From NCBI GenBank assembly GCA_963555705.1, contig OY743184.1:22232859-22296858 (forward strand): DNA of 64,000 nucleotides, given 5' to 3'. This document shows, piece by piece, positions 58,135-64,000 of the stretch. How positions within the stretch are numbered: position 1 is the stretch's first letter; the number at the start of each line of letters is the position of its first letter. Source of the stretch: Ligustrum vulgare (taxonomy: Eukaryota; Streptophyta; Magnoliopsida; Lamiales; Oleaceae). The translations under genes were made by a program, and so were the position numbers. Under the pieces are notes generated by a model. That model had not been told where the DNA came from. It was given only the letters and a program-made list of their open reading frames with translations, and ran no database searches.

Positions 58135-59517
58135 CACTAGTACAAAATTCGCCAAAAAAAAATAACAATATTCGCGTCGGATTTACAAAAACTGACGCCT
58201 ATAAAAGAGCGGTAACACTTTTGTAAATATAAGACAAAGTATACGCGTTGGTTGCTAACAGAAACCGAAGAGTATAGTTAAAGGCCTAGTAAAACGCGTC
58301 GGTTGTAAGAACAACAGATGCGTATAGGTTGACTATATGAGTCGGTTCAACCGGCGCATATACATTGAGTAAAGACGTCGGTTGTCAAACAACAGACGTG
58401 TTTAGATAAATTTTAAACTATATGCGTCTTCGCGTCGGTTGTATAAACAACCGACGCGTATAGCTCGATCAGTACGTAGCTCAAAAAACGTAGAACCTTC
58501 ACTTTCTCTCTTTTCTTCCCTCTCATTTCATCTCCTCTCTCAACCAACCCAACCCAACCCAACCACGCAGCCGCCCAGCCTTCTCTCTCAACCACAACTC
58601 GCCACCATCTCCTATCTCAAGTCCGACCGTCGCCTTCCCTCCTCTCTCCAACTGATAGCCGAGCTCCACTCATTTTGCCACCGTCGCCACCACCGCCTCC
58701 TCCTCTCCCTTCCCCTCACTTTGTAAGCCTTCATTCTTACATATTTAATATTTAGTTTAATTTTGATTTTTAAAAAAATTTATGGTGTTATTATGTCTTT
58801 GTGTGTGTGTGTGTGTGTATAAATATGTGTGTAATATATATGTTTATATTTAGTATATATGTATTGTCTATATCAATATATGTGTATAATATACATGTAA
58901 ATATGTTATTTATTTATTTATGTGTGTGTGTGTGTGTGTGAGATTCAATTTTTTTTTTTTTGTGTCAATTGATTTAAATAAGCTTTTTATTAGTTTAGTT
59001 TCAATATTAATCTCAGATTTTTGATTTTGAGTTAGTAGATGTATATAATACAATTTTTGAATTGTTGGAGTTTTATTGAAATTTTAGAATGTTATTTTTT
59101 AATTAAAGAACAATTGATTATAGACATTTGATGTTGAGGAGTTGAGCATTGGTTTTGGATTAATTTCGGAGTAGTAGATGATGTTGAAATTTGATTGGAG
59201 TTGTGTTTGAGTTTTAGATATATTGAGGTTGAGTGTTTTGGTTTTAGTCCAATTTATAGGGAAGATTTTGTAGAAATTTATGTATGATTTTATAAATAAA
59301 ATATGAAGATTATAATTTAAAATTCTCGTATTTGATTTCAATTATTAATAAATAGTTGACTTAAAATTCTGTCATAAAAATTTTTTCACTCAAAAATTAA
59401 TAATTTTTTTAATTATATCTTCACATATAGGTCTTTAGATATAGATGGATTTTGGATGTATGACAGACGTAACATCCATGAATATGTAAAAGGGGTTCAA
59501 GAGTGAAAATTTAAAGT
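58135..59517 (+). mobile_element. CACTA (En/Spm) transposon, 5' end and first exons
   Basis: It begins CACTAGTACAAAATTCGCC. Subterminal repeats of 'gcgtcggttgt' and its inverse 'acaaccgacgcg' fill 58170-58460, as in CACTA elements. A leader or first exon (58480-58723) ends at a GT donor. At 59448-59511 the frame DGFWMYDRRNIHEYVKGVQE matches the opening of the transposase-associated domain of plant CACTA proteins. The element is then cut by the LTR starting at 59518, so no transposase is complete. Confidence 0.82.
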
Positions 59518-60822
59518 TGTCTAAATTTTACCAACAGACTGTCATAGATAAGTCTGGACAGTAACCAGTTAACAGTAAAACGTTAAGATATGTTTTAGGG
59601 CAATACCAGATGAATCTTGCTATTACAGATTCGTGTGGATAGTAAAACGTAAATGGACAAAATAAATTGTGCAGAATTGTAAATAGAGAATAACACGATA
59701 ATTTGAACTTAACGTGGGAAAAACCCTAACAGGGAAAATCCACGGCCCGCATCCTGCGGACAAAAATCAATCACTATATAAGGAATGAGTTTATATAGAT
59801 CAATCTAAACTACAGGATAAATCTACGCATAGACTTTATCAAACATCCAAGAAATAGGTCACTCCCTGATCCTTCTATGGCATGTAATATGAGCTGGCAT
59901 CCCACCACTTTTCTGTAGCTTTCTTTGAATCTGCAACGATCTTCAACAACACGAACTCCCGTTCGATTTTGATCCAAACCTCCCGTTTGATCTTCATGCT
60001 GAAATTCTCTCCTTCTCTAAGTGATTGAATCCTCCTACCGGAGTACCAAAGTCACAACACAATTGAAGCCTTTGATATTTGTGCACCACACGAAAAATTG
60101 GCTTCAAGACTTCTTAATGAAGTGGACGTGTATTTTAGAAGCACCACACGGATTTTGTGTTTTTCATGTCTTCAGAAAAACATCCCGTTTTTCTTCTATT
60201 TAAAGTGCAATTAGGTTACTTGAATTCCAAGTTTCCTTATTGAACAAGATCTCTAATACCTGCAAAATACAGTAGAGATAATTAGAAAAATGTAAGATAA
60301 TTATTCTTAAATAGATCTTACCATAAAATAAGATAATGATAAATCTTGAAATATTTTACCATTTACCAATCAAGTGATAAACTTTGATACCAATCAACCA
60401 TATTTTCGGCCCTATCAAGATTCTTCATAATCAAGATTCTCGACCACATAATCTTACCATATGCAAAGATAAGATTGAAATATTCTCGACCATATCAAGA
60501 AGAAACTTATCATATCTAAGGATAAACTTGAGTGTCAAGAATAATCACAAAATATATCATCAAGAAATTTACCAAAATCACAAGATATCAAGATCAAGAT
60601 TTCGAGATTATGATCCTGGTCAAATCAATATTTCTTGATCATTATCTTTCCAACAATAACATGATTTTCGAAAATAAGAGATATATTTTTCTCCAAAAGT
60701 ATTTGCATAATTTAAATCAACTTAATAAATTACTAAATACACGTATGTAGTAAATAAATTAAGTTTTCTTAAAATCACACATTTGTGGAAAAATAGGAAA
60801 TGCCAATAATATAAAATTAACA
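59518..60822 (-). repeat. Sirevirus-like 3' LTR (left limit tentative)
   Basis: On the minus strand it starts TGTTAATTTTATATT right after a polypurine tract. The end (plus-strand TGTCTAAATTTT at 59518) is chosen because it mirrors the start and because CACTA coding text stops there. The second LTR is not in the window, so a target duplication cannot be checked. Confidence 0.65.
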
Positions 60823-61035
60823 ATCTCCCCCCTTTAGCTTTTTCTATTTTTCCGAAACCAATCATCTTTTCATAAACACATGAAATCAACAAGCTCCCCC
60901 TATCAAAAATCTCCCCCTCAAGATATGCATCATGATAAACACAATCAACTAATGCATGTAAAGGAAATCAACACATAGAGAGCATAAATCAAATAGATGA
61001 TATGACATGCAAATGCTACTCCCCCTTTTCGGAGA
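60823..61035 (-). other. Multiple polypurine tracts
   Basis: On the minus strand AAAGGGGGGAGAT abuts the LTR (60823-60835), with further GGGGGAG tracts at about 60893-60918 and 61018-61030. Several such tracts before the 3' LTR are a known mark of Sireviruses. Confidence 0.75.
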
Positions 61036-61199
61036 AAGAGGAGAAGCCATAAGGTTCGAAAAACCTGCAAGCAAAATCCACAACCTAAATTCGATCACAA
61101 GAACAGTAGTTTAAAGCAAAACATAAGAAAAATATTTCAAAAGCATTGAAAATGATCAGATGGGACTGGCTGGGTGGAGATCAGGCTCAGGTCTTTTTT

Positions 61200-62932
61200 T
61201 GCTTCTTTAAGGCAGGGAGCTACTTGGCTGCAACCTTTCTCTTCTCTTTGGCTTCCACAGGAGCCACATCTCTCGAAGACCCTCTAAGCAGCTGATCTAG
61301 TGTGTCTTCAAGTCGTTTGACACACATCCTGAGGTCAGATATGTCAGCCTTCAACCCAGCATTCTCTGCTTTCAGCTAGTCTATCCTGGCATTCTTACCA
61401 GCTGAATCCTCATTCCCAGCAGTCTCATCCATAACCTATTTCTTGTGACCCGTCTGCACTTCTAGAGTTTTTCTGCATTTGGCCTTGCACTTTGGGAGTG
61501 ATCACCAGATCATCCTCTAGCGTCTGCACATCCTGATCACTAAGAAACTGTGAAATGACCCAAGGATAAACCAGTAAATAAATATTCCCCTGTCGAGGGC
61601 CACTCCCCGAGACCCTACCAATGATTGAATTCCAGATTCGTGCAGCCAGGTCAATGTTTCTTTTAGTCTCCAGGAGAAACAAGGTTTTGGAAGACTCTCT
61701 CTTAAAACTCGAGTCATGGATGAGTTGGTCAAAATTTGCCTTCACAATTTTGTGAAGAATTTGGTATTTCTTGGACATCTCCGACCTAGGCAATTGTTTT
61801 AACCCCTTCACTGGCCACTTGATCTTACCCCCTGACAACTCCGTCACAATTTCATCATTAGTGGCTTCCATAGATTCATCCTCATTAGCCACATCCTCAT
61901 TCAATCCTAACCACTTTCTTAGTTCCTTTGCAGAAATCTTAATCATTTGTCCCCTAACAAATAGTGAAGTGGTAAACAGACATTTTTTGGAGTTAAAGTC
62001 AATAGGGATATTTGCATAAAATTCTTTAACCAAGGTCTCATTGATCTCCCCCTTACATTCAGTCAACTTCTTCAACCCAAAGTGTGATACAATATCATCT
62101 ACTTCAAAATCATCAAATTCGCCTACAGTCACTCTAGATTCATAATGTAGCCGTTTACCCAAAATGTGCTTTTGGAAATCAGAGTATGCCACAAACGACC
62201 AAAATTTAAAATTAAATGGGGTAAACATACCTCTAGCAGTTTGCATAGTGGTGCAGATGAATGAAGATATATCAAATTTGGATCTCACTGGACCCGCAGC
62301 TGTGTCACCCTTTTTCTTCTTCAAATTTGCAGTGACTACTGCCTTTTGTTTTCCCTTTCTATCTGGAATAACAACCTCTTTCTCAGTCTCTTCTTCTGGC
62401 TGCTCAGACTCGTCTACATCCTTATATTTCTCTGACTCTTCTGGTGGTGCTTCGTCCTCAGATTCTTCTACTTCCTTGTCTTCTTCAAATTTTTCATCCT
62501 CCCCAGACTCTTCTGCTCCTCTGGTTTTTCCTTTTCATCACCAGATTCTGTTTCACTAGATTCATCGCTACCTTCTTCTTCCGCATCCTTTGCCCTTTTC
62601 TTAGTTGCAAGTTTACTTGCTCCCTGCACCTCACTGCGAATATCCAAGGGAGAAAGATGACTTTGGCCAAGATTACCTGATATGGGTGCCAAATTTATGC
62701 CCATGGTTTGTGGAATGATAGGCATGCTCCAGCCTATTTGGGCCATGAGAAGAGCAGGTGTTGGAGTAGTACTGGCGGTAGAGAGCGAGGTCGGCGTTGG
62801 GCTGGTGCCGGCGGGTAGTGCAGGTACAATGGCCACGGTGCTTGGAGTTCCCATCTCAGATGGGTTTGGTGGAGACGATGCTCCGCCTCCTCTGGTGACT
62901 CTCCTCCTTCCGGCTTGTTTGCTTCTGGCCAT
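61200..62932 (-). pseudogene. Frameshifted envelope-like / plant transposon-protein ORF
   Basis: From ATG 62932 (MARSKQAGRRRVTRGGG) the product opens with a Pro/Thr/Ser-rich region, then an acidic Glu/Ser-rich stretch in which one frame change (about 62510) shifts reading. A conserved globular part follows at 61425-62324, with FWSFVAYSDFQKHILGKRLH, VKEFYANIPIDF, LFVRGQ and a LRKWLGLNED segment, as in the 'putative plant transposon protein' domain found in retroelement envelope-like ORFs. A second break near 61427 precedes a coiled-coil tail (LKAENAGLKADISDLRM) and a basic end near 61210. Its place just before multiple polypurine tracts and an LTR fits the extra ORF of Sireviruses. Confidence 0.75.
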
Positions 62933-64000
62933 GTCTGGACGGTTTTTTATTTTTTTTTTTAATTTCAGAGAGAAAGGGAGATGGAAGGTAGGGTTTTGAT
63001 GAGAGAATTTGGGGTTTTAACACTTTGGGACGTGAGTTTTTATGAAGAAGTGTGAGGGTTTTTGGGTTTAAGAGGAATTTTCATAAAAAAGCAATTAGAG
63101 TTTATTATGGTAACTGGAGAATCCTGATTATTGCCAACTTCTTTCCTTAAAAATAGATAAACATAGAAACAGAATATGCTGAGAATTAGGAAACAAATAA
63201 ATTACCAAAAATTGGCTCCACAATCAACTGACTTGTTCTGCAAGATTTGCACATATTAGCCCATGATATACTGCCTTAAAAATAAAGATTTTCAAAATAA
63301 AATCTAAAATTCGTGAACAAGAAAAATCTAAAATCTGGATATCTGAGACACGTCTGAGCACCTGTTGGCATCTGTAGAGTCAGATACATCTGACAATATA
63401 CAATCCTCCACGTACATAAATAAGTTGATTAATGTGCGTGTGTGATCCGAGCAACCCTTAGTCATCCACATACTGTCAAAAATCATACGATTGCCTTGAC
63501 TTATCGATTTGTCACCGTAATGCTCAATAAGACCGATCAAAATCTATAAGAAGTGCATTTTCTCAAATCCGGCTTACCGACTTTTTCTATATTATGGCAA
63601 TGTCTTTTGGAGGTGGAAACGGCTTCACACAATCCCCAGAAGTTATCTTAAAGTATGTTCTCCTTTAGATTAGAATACGGGTATGAACTTGGCTTGGATT
63701 GGTAGATTTATACAATTCCCAGAAGTTATCTTACTAGATTTTCCCATTTCTTCTATAATATTTCCGCATTTACCTCAAATCATTATATTTTGAAACTAAA
63801 GGGTATGAACTTGGCTTGAATATGTAGCCTTCTTTTCCACTAGCCCTGCCATTGGATAATAAGAATATGCGTGCAAATGCAATAAGAAAGATTCAGATCA
63901 TAGGTCTACACACAGAATATGAAATCTCATCCAGTAACAACCATATGACTTAGACAGCAGTGACTTATCCTTTAGATTGTCCAGATTTGAGTGCTAGTTA
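62933..64000. other. Gene-free end of the window
   Basis: No pol sequence was recognised. 'cccagaagttatctta' occurs at about 63632 and 63719, and 'tatgaacttggcttg' at about 63680 and 63804, a weak local duplication. Confidence 0.4.

Noticed and set aside
61425..62324. Intact 299-aa host gene
   Set aside because: Homologous reading continues on both sides in other frames, and it abuts polypurine tracts and an LTR; it is the central part of a frameshifted retroelement ORF.

Overview
The window is nuclear DNA from a flowering plant, probably a eudicot. It is AT-rich, almost filled with nested plant LTR retrotransposons and small DNA transposons, and holds one recognisable ordinary host gene, a spliced SPIRAL1-like microtubule gene on the minus strand at about 33.4-37.1 kb. 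No tRNA, rRNA, CRISPR array or bacterial gene structure was seen.

Layout. 1-5.3 kb: an Athila-type LTR end and a decayed Tat-type Ty3/gypsy pol. 5362-12982: a non-autonomous Athila-like element with 5-bp target duplications (CAATG) and a hAT-type element inside its left LTR. 13312-29813: the most striking object, an LTR-internal-LTR-internal-LTR array with an exact period of 6589 bp, flanked by one 5-bp duplication (CCCGC). It has 3324-bp LTRs, a tRNA-iMet primer site and a polypurine tract, but no gag-pol. Each 3265-bp internal region instead carries two intact intronless genes, antisense to the element: a 183-aa basic Cys-rich protein resembling the nucleic-acid-binding proteins of carla- and vitiviruses, and a 217-aa LOG cytokinin-activating phosphoribohydrolase. 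29.8-33.4 kb: a copia gag/LTR fragment and a hAT-like element. 33.4-37.1 kb: the SPIRAL1-like gene with a MITE in its leader intron. 37.8-39.6 and 50.3-52.0 kb: two related solo LTRs in inverted orientation. 41288-41395: a SINE with 13-bp duplications. 41877-48411: a copia-like element (about 200-bp LTRs, duplication GTTGG) that carries a broken copy of the same two-gene cassette, again antisense. 48.6-55.1 kb: Tat-like LTR/gag fragments facing each other, two minisatellites and a hAT-type element. 55.8-56.7 kb: a solo LTR packed with ACGGCCGT palindromes. 57.1-58.1 kb: a MITE-like element with a long TA microsatellite. 58.1-59.5 kb: a CACTA transposon end. 59.5-62.9 kb: a Sirevirus-like LTR, several polypurine tracts and a frameshifted envelope-like ORF.

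Main conclusion. A fixed gene pair (viral-NABP-like gene, then LOG, same order and same strand, with conserved TATA-like boxes and 3' stem-loop repeats) sits inside two structurally different LTR retrotransposons in one window. One carriage is young and intact and has been doubled; the other is old and broken. LOG releases active cytokinin bases from riboside monophosphates, so a mobile LOG could alter host growth. The link of the 183-aa protein to viral proteins rests on motif reading and needs a profile search.
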